Assembly: GCF_017356015.1 (NCBI RefSeq)
Contig: NZ_JAFIQV010000005.1
Coordinates: forward strand, 62,001-126,000
Source of the DNA: Azospirillum sp. SYSU D00513
GTDB taxonomy: Bacteria > Pseudomonadota > Alphaproteobacteria > Azospirillales > Azospirillaceae
Length of the DNA stretch: 64,000 nt
Direction: 5' to 3'
In this document: positions 16,256 through 25,400 of the stretch, piece by piece
Numbering within the stretch: the stretch's first letter is position 1
How the letters are laid out: every line of letters begins with the position of its first letter
Translations under genes and position numbers: made by a program
The notes under the pieces: model-generated
Databases searched by the model: none
What the model saw: the letters and a program-made list of their open reading frames with translations, nothing else
Told to the model about the DNA's origin: nothing

Positions 16256-17968
16256 ATGACCGACCAACGCAACCTCATCGTCGCGATCGCCCTGTCGATC
16301 GCCATCCTCCTCGGCTTTCAGTTCTTCTACGAAGGCCCGCGGGTTCAGCAGAGGCAGGAAGAGCTGGCGCGCCAGCAGGCCGCCCAGACGGAGCTGGCGG
16401 TCAACCCCACGATCCCCGGCGTCGCGGCGGCCGAGACCATCAAGGACCGCGCCGGCCTGATCGCCGAGCAGCGCGAGGCCGGCCTGCGCGTCCCGCTCAC
16501 CACCCCGTCGCTGCACGGCTCGGTCAACCTCGTCGGCGGCCGCATCGACGATTTGACGCTGGCCAACTATCACGTGACCCCGGACCAGAACAGCCCGGAG
16601 ATCGTGCTGCTCTCCCCGGCGGCGAGTGCCGAGGCCTACTACGCGGAATTCGGCTGGGTGCCGGAGAACGGCGCCCTTCCGGTGCCGAAGTCCGACACCC
16701 GCTGGACCGCCCAGGGCACCACCCTGACCCCGGACAGCCCGCTCGTGATGAGCTGGGACAACGGCCAGGGGCTGGTGTTCGAGCGGACCATCACCGTGGA
16801 CAAGGACTATATGTTCACGGTGACGCAGCGCGTGCGCAACAACAGCGGCGCCCCCGTCAAGCTGCTGCCCTACAGCCTCGTGTCGCGCGCCGGCACGCCG
16901 CACACCGAGGGCTTCTACATCCTGCATGAAGGTCCGCTCGGCGTCTTCGACGGCAAGCTCCAGGAACGGGGCTACGCCGACGTGAAGGAAGAGCGGGAGA
17001 TCAAGAACCAGACCACCGGCGGCTGGATCGGCATCACCGACAAGTACTGGCTCGTCTCGCTGGTCCCCGAGCAGCAGGACCAGGTCACCGCCCGCTTCCT
17101 GCACACCGCCGCCGGCAGCGGCGAGCGCTACCAGGTCGACATACTGGGCCAGGCCGTCGAAGTGGCGCCAGGGGCCACGGCGGAGGAGACCCAGCGCCTG
17201 TTCGCCGGCGCCAAGCAGGTCCGCCTGCTGGACGGCTACGCCGAATCCCTGGGCATCACCAACTTCGATCTCGCCATCGATTTCGGCTGGTTCTACTTCC
17301 TGACCAAGCCCTTCTTCTACGCGCTGGATTTCCTGGCCGGCCTGTTCGGCAACTTCGGCGTGGCGATCCTGGTCTTCACCGTCTTCGTCAAGGCCCTCTT
17401 CTTCCCGCTCGCCAGCAAGTCCTACCGGGCGATGAGCGAGATGAAGAAGCTGCAGCCGCAGATGCAGGCCCTGCGCGAGCGCTACAGCGGCGACCCGCAG
17501 CGCATGAACCAGGAGGTCATGGCCCTCTACAAGCGCGAGAAGGTCAACCCGGTGTCGGGCTGCCTGCCCATCCTCGTGCAGATCCCGGTCTTCTTCGCGC
17601 TGTACAAGGTGCTGTTCGTCACCATCGAGATGCGGCACGCGCCCTTCTTCGGCTGGATCCATGACCTGTCGGCGCCCGACCCCACCACCGTCTTCAACCT
17701 GTTCGGCCTGATCCCCTGGGATCCTCCCTCGATCCTGCACCTCGGCGCCTGGCCGATCATCATGGGCATCACCATGTGGCTGCAGCAGCGCCTGAACCCG
17801 GCGCCGCCCGACCCGGTCCAGCAGAAGATCTTCCAGTTCCTGCCCATCATCTTCACCTTCATGCTCGGCGGCTTCCCCGCCGGCCTGGTGATCTACTGGG
17901 CCTGGAACAACCTGCTGTCGGTCGCGCAGCAGTGGACGATCATGCGCCGCATGGGGGTGCCCGCGTGA
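16256..17968 (+). CDS. yidC: Membrane protein insertase YidC
   Basis: The inner-membrane insertase, 570 residues. It starts at [26 protein letters not shown], the usual first transmembrane helix. Next come the large periplasmic beta-domain (residues about 55-330) and the conserved C-terminal helices with [42 protein letters not shown] and the last helix [17 protein letters not shown]. Longer upstream open frame is ignored because family members begin at this Met. It is followed by engB with a GTGA overlap (17965-17968). Confidence 0.96.
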   Translation: MTDQRNLIVAIALSIAILLGFQFFYEGPRVQQRQEELARQQAAQTELAVNPTIPGVAAAETIKDRAGLIAEQREAGLRVPLTTPSLHGSVNLVGGRIDDLTLANYHVTPDQNSPEIVLLSPAASAEAYYAEFGWVPENGALPVPKSDTRWTAQGTTLTPDSPLVMSWDNGQGLVFERTITVDKDYMFTVTQRVRNNSGAPVKLLPYSLVSRAGTPHTEGFYILHEGPLGVFDGKLQERGYADVKEEREIKNQTTGGWIGITDKYWLVSLVPEQQDQVTARFLHTAAGSGERYQVDILGQAVEVAPGATAEETQRLFAGAKQVRLLDGYAESLGITNFDLAIDFGWFYFLTKPFFYALDFLAGLFGNFGVAILVFTVFVKALFFPLASKSYRAMSEMKKLQPQMQALRERYSGDPQRMNQEVMALYKREKVNPVSGCLPILVQIPVFFALYKVLFVTIEMRHAPFFGWIHDLSAPDPTTVFNLFGLIPWDPPSILHLGAWPIIMGITMWLQQRLNPAPPDPVQQKIFQFLPIIFTFMLGGFPAGLVIYWAWNNLLSVAQQWTIMRRMGVPA

Positions 17969-18639
17969 CCGAACGGAACGTCACCAGCCTGACCTCCGGA
18001 CTCGACGAGGCCGCCCTGGAAACGGGGCGGCTTCTGTTCGCCCAGCCCTGCGACTTCACCTGGGGTGCGGCGACGCTCGACCAGCTTCCCGAGGAGGCGC
18101 AGCCGGAGATCGCCTTCGCCGGACGCTCCAATGTCGGCAAGTCGAGCCTCATCAACGCGCTGACCCGCCGCAACACGCTGGCCCGCACCTCCAACACGCC
18201 GGGCCGCACCCAGCAGCTCAACTTCTTCAACCTCGGCGACCGGCTGACCATCGTGGACATGCCGGGCTACGGCTACGCCAAGGAATCGAAGGAGAAGGTG
18301 GCCGCCTGGACCGAGATGGTCCGCAGCTATCTGAAGGGCCGCGTCACGCTGCGCCGCGCGCTGGTGCTGATCGACTCCCGCCACGGGACCAAGCCGCACG
18401 ACCACGAGGTCATGACGATGCTGGACAAGGCGGCCGTGCCCTACCAGGTCGTGCTGACCAAGGCCGACAAGGTGAAGGACAAGGAGCTTCAGGCCATGCT
18501 CGACCGGACGGTGGCCGAGATGAAGAAGCACCCCGCGGCCTTCCCCGAGGTGCATCTGACCAGTTCCGAAACCGGCCTCGGCATCGCCGAGCTGCGCGCC
18601 AGCCTCGCGGCGCTGGCGGCGCCGAAGGCGGAAGGGTAA
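17965..18639 (+). CDS. engB: Ribosome biogenesis GTP-binding protein EngB/YihA/YsxC
   Basis: A small GTPase needed for assembly of the large ribosomal subunit, 224 residues. G1 is GRSNVGKS (residues about 53-60), G2 is the threonine region TPGRTQ, G3 is DMPGYGYA and G4 is TKADK. The GTG start at 17965 overlaps the yidC stop, and a coupled order yidC-engB is common in alphaproteobacteria. A strong terminator follows at 18644-18671. Confidence 0.95.
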   Translation: MTERNVTSLTSGLDEAALETGRLLFAQPCDFTWGAATLDQLPEEAQPEIAFAGRSNVGKSSLINALTRRNTLARTSNTPGRTQQLNFFNLGDRLTIVDMPGYGYAKESKEKVAAWTEMVRSYLKGRVTLRRALVLIDSRHGTKPHDHEVMTMLDKAAVPYQVVLTKADKVKDKELQAMLDRTVAEMKKHPAAFPEVHLTSSETGLGIAELRASLAALAAPKAEG

Positions 18640-18643
18640 TGAG

Positions 18644-18671
18644 AAGGGCCGGTGCAGACGCACCGGCCCTT
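18644..18671 (+). terminator. Rho-independent terminator after engB
   Basis: A perfect 12-bp stem AAGGGCCGGTGC / GCACCGGCCCTT with loop AGAC is followed by TCTTCTTCC. It starts four bases after the engB stop and separates engB from the minus-strand gene at 18703-18969. Confidence 0.9.
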
Positions 18672-18702
18672 TCTTCTTCCGGCTTCCTGTTCCGGAGACC
18701 GC

Positions 18703-18969
18703 TCAGACCAGCGGCTTGCCGGTGTTTCCGGCGATCACCGCGTCGCCGCCCGGCCCGGTGGGACCCTCGCCCGAATCCGTCCCGCGGTCGAGGTTGGTGG
18801 GCGCCTTCTCGTTCAGCGCCTTGTTGGCTTCCTCGACCTCGCGGCGGCTGTTCGAATCATACATGGCCTCCGCTTCGCGCGCGTTGTCGTGCGGGTTGTT
18901 CAGCAGCGCCTCGCGGAAGGGGCTGCGCGGTTCGGGCATCTTGTTGTCGCTCGTCTTGTTGTCGCTCAT
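18703..18969 (-). CDS. Small hydrophilic protein of unknown function
   Basis: An 88-residue, polar, probably disordered protein beginning [25 protein letters not shown], which contains a DNK repeat. It has a central charged stretch ([12 protein letters not shown]) and a glycine-rich tail, with no signal peptide, membrane helix or cysteine. It is transcribed toward the engB terminator. It is not recognised; codon use and a clean ATG support it being real. Confidence 0.6.
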   Translation of the reverse strand: MSDNKTSDNKMPEPRSPFREALLNNPHDNAREAEAMYDSNSRREVEEANKALNEKAPTNLDRGTDSGEGPTGPGGDAVIAGNTGKPLV

Positions 18970-19124
18970 GGCACGATTCCGGATGTGGTGCGGTTGATGG
19001 GAATCGAACCGTGAAGCGGGTGTCCCGGTTCCCCGGCGGGCCGGATCGTCATGAAGACGTCACGATTCGCGGCCGGCAAAACTCCACTAGGCACCCCCGG
19101 CGCTTTCCGTTAAAGAGTCCGCCA

Positions 19125-20051
19125 ATGTCCACCCCGACGAACGGCTCTCCCGTGCAGAACACGACCCGCGACGAGTGGCTCGCCAAGGCCCGCACCCTGT
19201 CCGAAGCCCTGCCCTACATGCGCCGCTACGCCGGCCGCACCTTCGTGATCAAGTACGGCGGGCACGCCATGGGCGACGACCACCTGGCCGAACTGTTCGC
19301 GCGCGACATCGTGCTGCTGAAGCAGGTCGGCATCAACCCGGTGGTGGTCCATGGCGGCGGCCCGCAGATCGGCCAGATGCTGGAGCGGCTGAAGATCAAG
19401 TCGAGCTTCGTCGACGGCCTGCGCGTCACCGACAAGGAGACGGTCGGGGTGGTCGAGATGGTGCTCGCCGGCTCCATCAACAAGCAGATCGTCGCCGCCA
19501 TCAACAACGCCGGCGGCCGCGCCGTCGGCATCTCCGGCAAGGACGGCGGGCTGATCACGGCGCGCAAGCTGCGCCGCACGCAGCGCGACCCCGACAGCAA
19601 CATCGAGAAGGTGCTGGATCTGGGCTTCGTGGGCGAGCCCTACCGGGTCAACCCGGAGATCCTGAACAGCCTCGCCAAGTCCGACATCATCCCGGTCATC
19701 GCCCCGATCGGAATCGACGAGCAGGGCGAGACCTACAACATCAACGCCGACACGGCGGCCGGCGCGGTCGCGGCGGCGCTTGGCGCCACGCGCTTCTTCC
19801 TGCTGACCGACGTGGCCGGCGTGCTGGACAAGAACAAGCAGCTCATCCCGCGCCTGTCGCTGGAGACGGCCCGCGGGGCCATCGCCGACGGCACCGCGTC
19901 GGGCGGCATGATCCCGAAGATCGAGACCTGCACCGACGCCGTGGAACAGGGCGTCGACGCCGCCGTCATCCTGGACGGGCGCGTGCCGCACGCGCTGCTG
20001 CTGGAGATCTTCACCGAGGGCGGTGCCGGAACCATGATCGGCCGGGACTGA
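19125..20051 (+). CDS. argB: Acetylglutamate kinase
   Basis: Phosphorylates N-acetyl-L-glutamate, the second step of arginine synthesis, in the cytoplasm. The 308-residue protein has the amino-acid-kinase motifs [12 protein letters not shown] (lysine near residue 44) and [14 protein letters not shown], the acetylglutamate loop [29 protein letters not shown] and the C-terminal GTMIG. The start at ATG 19125 gives the family length. The position after yidC-engB is usual for alphaproteobacteria. Arginine feedback inhibition is likely but cannot be judged from the sequence. Confidence 0.96.
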   Translation: MSTPTNGSPVQNTTRDEWLAKARTLSEALPYMRRYAGRTFVIKYGGHAMGDDHLAELFARDIVLLKQVGINPVVVHGGGPQIGQMLERLKIKSSFVDGLRVTDKETVGVVEMVLAGSINKQIVAAINNAGGRAVGISGKDGGLITARKLRRTQRDPDSNIEKVLDLGFVGEPYRVNPEILNSLAKSDIIPVIAPIGIDEQGETYNINADTAAGAVAAALGATRFFLLTDVAGVLDKNKQLIPRLSLETARGAIADGTASGGMIPKIETCTDAVEQGVDAAVILDGRVPHALLLEIFTEGGAGTMIGRD

Positions 20052-20084
20052 CCAGCGCAGGACCGATCGCGACGCGAGGGGGCC

Positions 20085-20498
20085 ATGCCCGACGACCGCA
20101 AGCCAGGCAAACCGCACTCCGGGACGGACGTCCGCCGGGAGCTTCTGGACCAGATGAAGCGGATCCGCGAATCGCTGGATCCGAAGCTGGTGGAGCGCGC
20201 CAAGCTCGCGGTCTTCGGCAAGGTCCCCTTCGACCGCGACTCCGCCCGCCAGGCGGTCGCGAGCTTCCTCGACTCCCGCGAGGACGGCGGCGCCTTCCGC
20301 CGCAAGCTGGAAGCCGAACTGCGCAAGGAGGGGACCGCGCCGGAGCCGCCGGGCCAGCCGCCCGCTCCCCCCGTTGCGGCCTCGCCCGCCCCGCTCCCCC
20401 CGGCACAGGAACGGCCCGTGCCGGGGCAGGCTCCCGGACCGGCGCCGGACGGGCCGGCGCCGCAGCCGCCGCGCCCCCGCTTCAACCGCATCGCCTGA
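20085..20498 (+). CDS. Hypothetical protein with proline-rich tail
   Basis: A 137-residue protein. The first ~85 residues are charged and helical (RRELLDQMKRIRESLDPKLVERAKLAVFGKVPFDR, read as one region). The rest is a proline/alanine linker (from about 88) ending in RPRFNRIA. It has no membrane segment. It sits between argB and the CorA-like gene, 33 bp after one and 10 bp before the other, so it is probably co-transcribed. Its function is unknown. Confidence 0.7.
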   Translation: MPDDRKPGKPHSGTDVRRELLDQMKRIRESLDPKLVERAKLAVFGKVPFDRDSARQAVASFLDSREDGGAFRRKLEAELRKEGTAPEPPGQPPAPPVAASPAPLPPAQERPVPGQAPGPAPDGPAPQPPRPRFNRIA

Positions 20499-20508
20499 CC
20501 CGCCCGCC

Positions 20509-21489
20509 ATGCTGCACGTCTTCGTCGGCGAGGGCGGCGCGCTGCGCTGGGACAAGGGGGCGGAAACCGGGACCGGGCCACTGCCCGCCGGCACCGTCTG
20601 GCTCGACCTGCTGAACCCCACGCCCGAGGAGCTGGCCCGCGCCGAGGCGATGATGGGCACGCCCCTGCCGACCCGCGAGCAGATGGTCGAGATCGAGGAA
20701 TCGAGCCGGCTGCGCCTCGTCGGCGCGGCCGCGCATCTGACCGTGATGGCCCTGGTCTGGGCGGACACCGACCAGCCGCGCATCACGCCGGTCAGCTTCG
20801 TCCTGGCCGGCGGGCGCCTCGCCACGGTCCACCATGTCGATCCCCAGGCCTTCCTCGCCTTCCGCCGCCGGGCCTCGCGCGGCGGCTTCGCCGGAACGAC
20901 CGGCGAGGCGGTGCTGGCGGCACTGGTGGAGGGCATGGTGGAGCGCACCGCCGTTGTCCTGCGCCGCATCGGGATCGAGCTGGACGCGATGGGCGGACGC
21001 GCCCTGCGCGGGCGCCTGCCCGTGCGCGGCGAGAGCAGCGACGACGCGCGCACGCTGAGGCGCATCGGACAGACCGGCCAACTCATCGGCAAGGCCCATG
21101 TCAGCCTGTCCAGCGTCGGCCGCATGCTGGCCTTCCTGAGCCGGGGCGAGGGCTGGACCTGCAGCAAGCCGACGCGGCGCTGGGTCCGCACCACCCAGCG
21201 GGACATCACCGGGCTGGACGAATACGCGCTGTTCCTGTCGGGAAAGGTGAACCTGCTGCTCGACACCGCACTCGGCCAGATCACCATCGAGCAGAACGAG
21301 ATCGTGAAGATCGTGTCGATCCTGACCATGGTGCTGCTGCCGCCGACCCTGGTCGCCACCGTCTTCGGCATGAATTTCGAGTGGATGCCCGAGACCGGGC
21401 AGGTCTGGGGCTATCCGCTGGCCCTGCTGCTGATGCTGGCCTCCGCCGTGGTGCCGCTGCTCCACGTGCTGCGCCGGCGCTGGCTGTGA
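20509..21489 (+). CDS. CorA family divalent-cation transporter
   Basis: A 326-residue protein with a large cytoplasmic N-terminal domain and two C-terminal transmembrane helices (SILTMVLLPPTLVATVF and YPLALLLMLASAVVPLLHVL). The first helix is followed by the signature GMN (FGMNFEWMPE), which forms the pore mouth of CorA channels. MVEIEESSRLRL and YALFLSGKVNLLLDTALGQITIEQN are family blocks. Mg2+, Co2+ or Zn2+ could be the substrate. ATG 20509 is chosen because it gives the standard MLHVFVGE start. The next gene is on the other strand and converges closely. Confidence 0.88.
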   Translation: MLHVFVGEGGALRWDKGAETGTGPLPAGTVWLDLLNPTPEELARAEAMMGTPLPTREQMVEIEESSRLRLVGAAAHLTVMALVWADTDQPRITPVSFVLAGGRLATVHHVDPQAFLAFRRRASRGGFAGTTGEAVLAALVEGMVERTAVVLRRIGIELDAMGGRALRGRLPVRGESSDDARTLRRIGQTGQLIGKAHVSLSSVGRMLAFLSRGEGWTCSKPTRRWVRTTQRDITGLDEYALFLSGKVNLLLDTALGQITIEQNEIVKIVSILTMVLLPPTLVATVFGMNFEWMPETGQVWGYPLALLLMLASAVVPLLHVLRRRWL

Positions 21490-21490
21490 G

Positions 21491-21970
21491 CTATTTTCCC
21501 GTCGGCGGCCCCTTGGCGGGCATGATGCTGGCAGGGGCGATGGCCGGATTGAGCAGAGCCAGGTTCCTGCCACGGAAGTCGTTTACGTTGCGAGTGACCA
21601 ACACATAACCCTTGGCCCGAGCCGTGGCGGCGATCCCCATGTCCATGCGGTCGCTGTCCTTCTCGGCGGACAGCACGGCCCATTCGATGGCCGTTTCGAC
21701 ATCGACGGGAACGACGAAGGGCACGCCGTAATCGGCAAGCAGCCGCGCGAGGCGCCCCTCGATCTCAGCGGCAATCTCCGCCTTGCCTTTCTTCAGCCGC
21801 AGCAGTTCGATGCCCTTTCGGGTTTCCCGCAGCGTCAGCACGCTGATCCGGAGCGCATCGGCATCGACCGACGCGAACCATTTGAGCACGTTCCGCTCGG
21901 CCTGTTGCGGAAGATCCCTTTCCGAACGGCCAAGAAGACGGAAGATGTTGGTATCGAGCAGGTAGATCAC
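21491..21970 (-). CDS. PIN-domain (VapC-type) toxin
   Basis: A 159-residue PIN nuclease, expected to cleave RNA unless held by its antitoxin. The four acidic positions of the family are present: D6 in LLDTN, E49 in LRETRKG, D110 in DRMDMGIAATA and D131 in TRNVNDF. The start is GTG 21970, which overlaps the stop of the upstream gene (GTGA at 21967-21970). This is the tight coupling typical of antitoxin-toxin operons and the reason the longer frame is rejected. The gene ends one base from the end of the convergent CorA-like gene. Confidence 0.88.
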   Translation of the reverse strand: MIYLLDTNIFRLLGRSERDLPQQAERNVLKWFASVDADALRISVLTLRETRKGIELLRLKKGKAEIAAEIEGRLARLLADYGVPFVVPVDVETAIEWAVLSAEKDSDRMDMGIAATARAKGYVLVTRNVNDFRGRNLALLNPAIAPASIMPAKGPPTGK

Positions 21971-22710
21971 CCCGCATCCCCGCCCTCGGGCTCCGTCCAC
22001 GCGTCGCAGGGGCCGAGAACCTCGTCGAGTGCTTCGAGCCCCAGGTTCCGGACGCTGCGCTTCAGGCCTTTTTTCGGGAAGGGCCGGCCGCGCTTCGGAT
22101 GGGTTGCCGCGTAGGCCCGGACCCACTCCACCCCCTCCGGAGCCAGCTCCGGGTGTTCGTGCAGAACCTCCTCGGCCGATGCCCCTCCCTCCAGCAGCGC
22201 CGCGACGCGGTAGGCTTCGATGGAAGTTCCAGGAATGACCGGTTCGCCGGCCGCGTTGCGCTCGGCGTCAGCCTTGACCTCCGCGAGCAGAAGCAGGCGC
22301 CCGGAGACGGCGAGGAGGTCGGGCTCGATGTCCACCGAGGCCCAGCCGAGTTCGATCCTTTTGGGCAGGCCGTCGATGAAGCTCTTGCCCCGGAGCCTTC
22401 CGGCGGCCTTTCTCCAGAAGTCCAGCCGTCCCTGCGGCGACCGGTCGCCGCCCTGCTCCATCGCGCCGAGGCGGTCGCGCAGCCGGACGTAGAGGTCCCC
22501 CCTGGCGTCCGGCGTCAGCTTGTCCGCCAGCCGTTCGCTTGCCTTCAGATAGACGAGGTCGGCCAGCCCGAGATAGCGGTGCGCCGTTTTCCCCTGGACG
22601 ACGCGATGCGCCTCGACCACACCCCGGTCGATCGCGCGTTTCACATCGTTCGCGGGCTTGCCGAGAACGAAGGCCGCCTCGGGCGTGGTCAGTTCGAAGG
22701 CTTCCGGCAT
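21967..22710 (-). CDS. DUF433-containing antitoxin partner of the PIN toxin
   Basis: A 247-residue protein. The N-terminal part (TTPEAAFVLGKPANDVKRAID) looks like a small DNA-binding helix-turn-helix. The C-terminal part (residues about 158-211, VIPGTSIEAYRVAALLEGGASAEEVLHEHPEL followed by HPKRGRP, given as separate blocks) matches the DUF433 domain often paired with PIN toxins. The long middle (about 60-150) is not recognised. ATG 22710 is chosen because a G-rich ribosome site precedes it. A perfect 12-bp inverted repeat lies 10 bp upstream, consistent with autoregulation. Confidence 0.82.
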   Translation of the reverse strand: MPEAFELTTPEAAFVLGKPANDVKRAIDRGVVEAHRVVQGKTAHRYLGLADLVYLKASERLADKLTPDARGDLYVRLRDRLGAMEQGGDRSPQGRLDFWRKAAGRLRGKSFIDGLPKRIELGWASVDIEPDLLAVSGRLLLLAEVKADAERNAAGEPVIPGTSIEAYRVAALLEGGASAEEVLHEHPELAPEGVEWVRAYAATHPKRGRPFPKKGLKRSVRNLGLEALDEVLGPCDAWTEPEGGDAG

Positions 22711-22719
22711 GCTGCCCCC

Positions 22720-22755
22720 CTGCAATTCAGCACCAAATATGGGGCTGAATTGCAG
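22720..22755. promoter_or_regulatory. Palindromic operator candidate of the DUF433/PIN operon
   Basis: Perfect 12-bp arms CTGCAATTCAGC (22720-22731) and GCTGAATTGCAG (22744-22755) are separated by 12 bases. The site is immediately upstream of the antitoxin start and is A/T-rich against its surroundings. Toxin-antitoxin operons are usually repressed by their own complex at such a site. Confidence 0.75.
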
Positions 22756-22777
22756 CAAGGTAAAGCAAGCATCGGGC

Positions 22778-23332
22778 CTACAGCGCCAGCCAGACCGCCC
22801 ACAGCAGGACAACCGCGTTGGTCGCGAGCGTCATCGACATGCCCGGCGCCCGGACATAGGGATGGATCAGGTAGCCGGCCCAGAAGAGCAGCCGCCCCAA
22901 GGCGAACAGCGCCGTGGCGAGGACGGGCGCGCCGAGGGCGGAGGGCGGCAGCAGGACCGTGAGGGCGGCGAGTACGGGCAGGAAGATCGCGGTCTGCTCG
23001 ACCGTGTTGGTCAGCACGCGCTGGCTGACGCGGTACAGCCGCGATTCGGGATCGTCGATGGGGTTGAGCGCCACCGAGCGTGCGCGGGCGACGAGGACGC
23101 CGCCGACCATCGCGAAGAGAAGCAGCGCGGGCCATAGGGCCAGACGTGCCCAGAATTCCAGGCGGCTTCCGGCGTCCCCGGAGCCGGCGGGACTTCCGAA
23201 CAGGGGAAGAAGAAGCCAGAAGGCAAGAAGCGTCAGCAGGGCGGCGCCCAGGTTGATGGCGGCGGCGAGGCGCAGGAGCCGTGTCCGGCCCCCGCCGTTC
23301 CCGCAGTCCGGCCCGGGGCCGGGGCCGGTCAA
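22778..23332 (-). CDS. MAPEG family membrane protein
   Basis: About 184 residues with four hydrophobic helices: [54 protein letters not shown] and a C-terminal helical hairpin ending [12 protein letters not shown]. The conserved [13 protein letters not shown] block identifies the MAPEG family (membrane-associated proteins in eicosanoid and glutathione metabolism). Bacterial members have largely unknown substrates. The start is probably TTG 23332, which overlaps the accA stop (TTGA) and has GAAGGGG upstream. No ATG exists before the first helix, so the start is inferred. Confidence 0.78.
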   Translation of the reverse strand: MTGPGPGPDCGNGGGRTRLLRLAAAINLGAALLTLLAFWLLLPLFGSPAGSGDAGSRLEFWARLALWPALLLFAMVGGVLVARARSVALNPIDDPESRLYRVSQRVLTNTVEQTAIFLPVLAALTVLLPPSALGAPVLATALFALGRLLFWAGYLIHPYVRAPGMSMTLATNAVVLLWAVWLAL

Positions 23333-24285
23333 CCCAGCCCCTTCTGGCCCATCTCCAGGAACTTCTCGCGCCGCTTGGCGCGCAGGGCCGCGCCGTCCAG
23401 CCCGTCCAGTTCGGCCAGCGATTCGGCGATGGCGTCGCCAAGGCCGAGGATCGCCTCGGCGGCGTTGCGGTGGGCACCGCCGATCGGTTCGTTCACCACG
23501 CGGTCGATGACACCCAGTTCCTTCAGGTCCTGGCTGGTGATGCGCAGCGCGATGGCCGCCTCGCCCGCCATGTCGGGGTTGCGCCACAGGATCGAGGCGC
23601 AGCCTTCCGGCGAGATGACGGAATAGATGGCGTGCTCCAGCATCAGCACCCGGTCGGCCGCCGCGATGGCGATGGCGCCGCCCGAGCCGCCCTCGCCGAT
23701 GACCGTGGCGACCATGGGCACCGTCAGGCGCAGGCAGCGCTCGATGCTCTTGGCGATGGCCTCGGCCTGGCCGCGCTCCTCGGCGCCGACGCCCGGATAG
23801 GCGCCCGCCGTGTCGACCAGCGAGATCACCGGCAGCTTGAAGCGGTCGGCGATGTCCATCAGCCGCTGGGCCTTGCGGTAGCCCTCGGGCTTGGCCATGC
23901 CGAAGTTGTGGCGGACGCGCGACTCGGTGTCGTGCCCCTTTTCCTGCCCGATCACGACGACGGACCGGCCGCGGAAGCGGCCGATGCCGCCGACGATCGC
24001 CTGGTCTTCCGCGAAGTGGCGGTCGCCGGCGAGCGGCGTGAAGTCGTCGATCAGCCGGTGGACGTAGTCCAGGCAATGCGGCCGGTTGGGATGGCGAGCC
24101 ACCTGCACCTTTTGCGCGGGGGTGAGCTTCGCGTAGGTCTGCCGGAGGAGCTTGTCGACCTTGGACTGCAGCTTCCCGACCTCGTCGGCGATGTTGATGT
24201 CGCCGGCGTCGGTGAGATGCCGCAATTCCTCGATCTTGCCTTCAAGCTCGGCGATCGGCTTTTCGAATTCCAGGAAGGTCTGCAT
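23329..24285 (-). CDS. accA: Acetyl-CoA carboxylase carboxyltransferase subunit alpha
   Basis: One half of the carboxyltransferase that makes malonyl-CoA for fatty acid synthesis. The 318-residue protein begins [20 protein letters not shown], the canonical AccA start, so ATG 24285 is used rather than the TTG further up. The coiled N-terminus is followed by [21 protein letters not shown], the oxyanion-region [10 protein letters not shown] and [12 protein letters not shown]. The accD partner is not in the window. The next gene downstream overlaps by TTGA. Confidence 0.97.
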   Translation of the reverse strand: MQTFLEFEKPIAELEGKIEELRHLTDAGDINIADEVGKLQSKVDKLLRQTYAKLTPAQKVQVARHPNRPHCLDYVHRLIDDFTPLAGDRHFAEDQAIVGGIGRFRGRSVVVIGQEKGHDTESRVRHNFGMAKPEGYRKAQRLMDIADRFKLPVISLVDTAGAYPGVGAEERGQAEAIAKSIERCLRLTVPMVATVIGEGGSGGAIAIAAADRVLMLEHAIYSVISPEGCASILWRNPDMAGEAAIALRITSQDLKELGVIDRVVNEPIGGAHRNAAEAILGLGDAIAESLAELDGLDGAALRAKRREKFLEMGQKGLG

Positions 24286-24386
24286 GCCGGACAAAAAGTG
24301 GGAGGTCAAACGCGGACCGGGCTAGGTAACACGGCACCGTCCCGCAACGCCATAGGTTAAAACCGCCTTGCGCGGGAAGAAACGGC

Positions 24387-25310
24387 TTATGCCGCAGGAC
24401 GGAAGGCCCTCCGGCCGAAGGTGACCAGCAGGACGCCGGCCATGATCACCCCGGCCCCGGTCCAGACCCAGGGGGAATAGCGCTCGCCGAAGACGAGGCT
24501 GCCGGTGGCGAGCCCCACCGCCGCCATCACGTAGCCGAGCTGGCTGAGATAGACCGGCCCGGCCACCACCTGAAGCCGGAAATACAGGAGATAGACCACC
24601 GCCGTGGCCGCGACCTGCACGGCCACGAGGCCGGGCGCCAGCGCCAGCGAGGGCAGCTCCCCCGGTTCCCCGAGCAGGAGGATCGCCAGCGCGACCCAGC
24701 CGCCGCCCGCCAGCATCGTGCCGGCGGCGACGCTGACCATCTCCGCCCCCGCCGGCCAGGCCAGCGTGCGGTAGACGTTGCCGGCGGCGAGGCTCAGGGG
24801 AATGGCGAAGGCGAGCGCCATCCAGCCGGCCAGCTCCGCGGAGGGCAGGCTGCCGCGCGGCAGGACGATGGTCAGAGCGCCGGCGAGCCCGGCCAGGATG
24901 CCGGCGCAACGCCAGGGGTCCGGCCGCTCGACGCGGACCGCCAGCGCCAGCAGGAGGGTCAGGATCGGCGGCAGCGTGTAGACGACCGAGGCCAGCCCGG
25001 CCCCGAGCCTCGGCAGCACGAGGAAGAGGATCACGTTCGGCAGGGCCATGGAGATCAGCCCCGACAGCGCGTAGTAGCGCAGATGGGCTCCCGCCCCGCG
25101 CACCGGCAGCCCGCGCAGGCGCGCGAGCCCGGCGAGGATCAGGCCGGAGCCGAGCATCATGGCGAGCGCCCAGGCGAGAGGCGCCACCCCGGCGCCCTGC
25201 GCCAGCTTGGTCAGGAGGAACACCGAGCCGCTCAGGCTTCCCGTCGCCAGCAGCAGGGCGAGCGGCTCCAGGCCGCGGGCCGGAAACGGGATTGGCCGGA
25301 ATGCGGGCAT
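24387..25310 (-). CDS. EamA/DMT-type transporter
   Basis: A 307-residue inner-membrane protein with about ten transmembrane helices arranged as two EamA repeats. The helices start at LALLLATGSLSGSVFLL and end at WVWTGAGVIMAGVLLVTF, and LVFGERYSPWVW near the C-terminus is the second-repeat signature. The family exports small metabolites and amino acids; this substrate is unknown. It lies between xerD and accA on the same strand with about 100-bp gaps. Confidence 0.85.
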   Translation of the reverse strand: MPAFRPIPFPARGLEPLALLLATGSLSGSVFLLTKLAQGAGVAPLAWALAMMLGSGLILAGLARLRGLPVRGAGAHLRYYALSGLISMALPNVILFLVLPRLGAGLASVVYTLPPILTLLLALAVRVERPDPWRCAGILAGLAGALTIVLPRGSLPSAELAGWMALAFAIPLSLAAGNVYRTLAWPAGAEMVSVAAGTMLAGGGWVALAILLLGEPGELPSLALAPGLVAVQVAATAVVYLLYFRLQVVAGPVYLSQLGYVMAAVGLATGSLVFGERYSPWVWTGAGVIMAGVLLVTFGRRAFRPAA

Positions 25311-25400
25311 GGCAGGAAAGGCCTTCGCGGAAAACAGGACGGGGCAGGAAGATGGCCCGCGGCCCCCGCTTTGTCAGCCCCGCGCAAGCGCCGGCCTGCC

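Noticed and set aside
18985..19012. GGAATCGAACC motif resembling the T-arm of a tRNA on the minus strand, with ACCA nearby
   Set aside because: The T-stem does not pair, and no matching acceptor, D-arm or anticodon arm was found within 70-95 bases.
19110..21371. 753-codon minus-strand open frame across argB and the CorA-like gene
   Set aside because: It spans two genes with clear family motifs on the plus strand and shows no coherent protein features.
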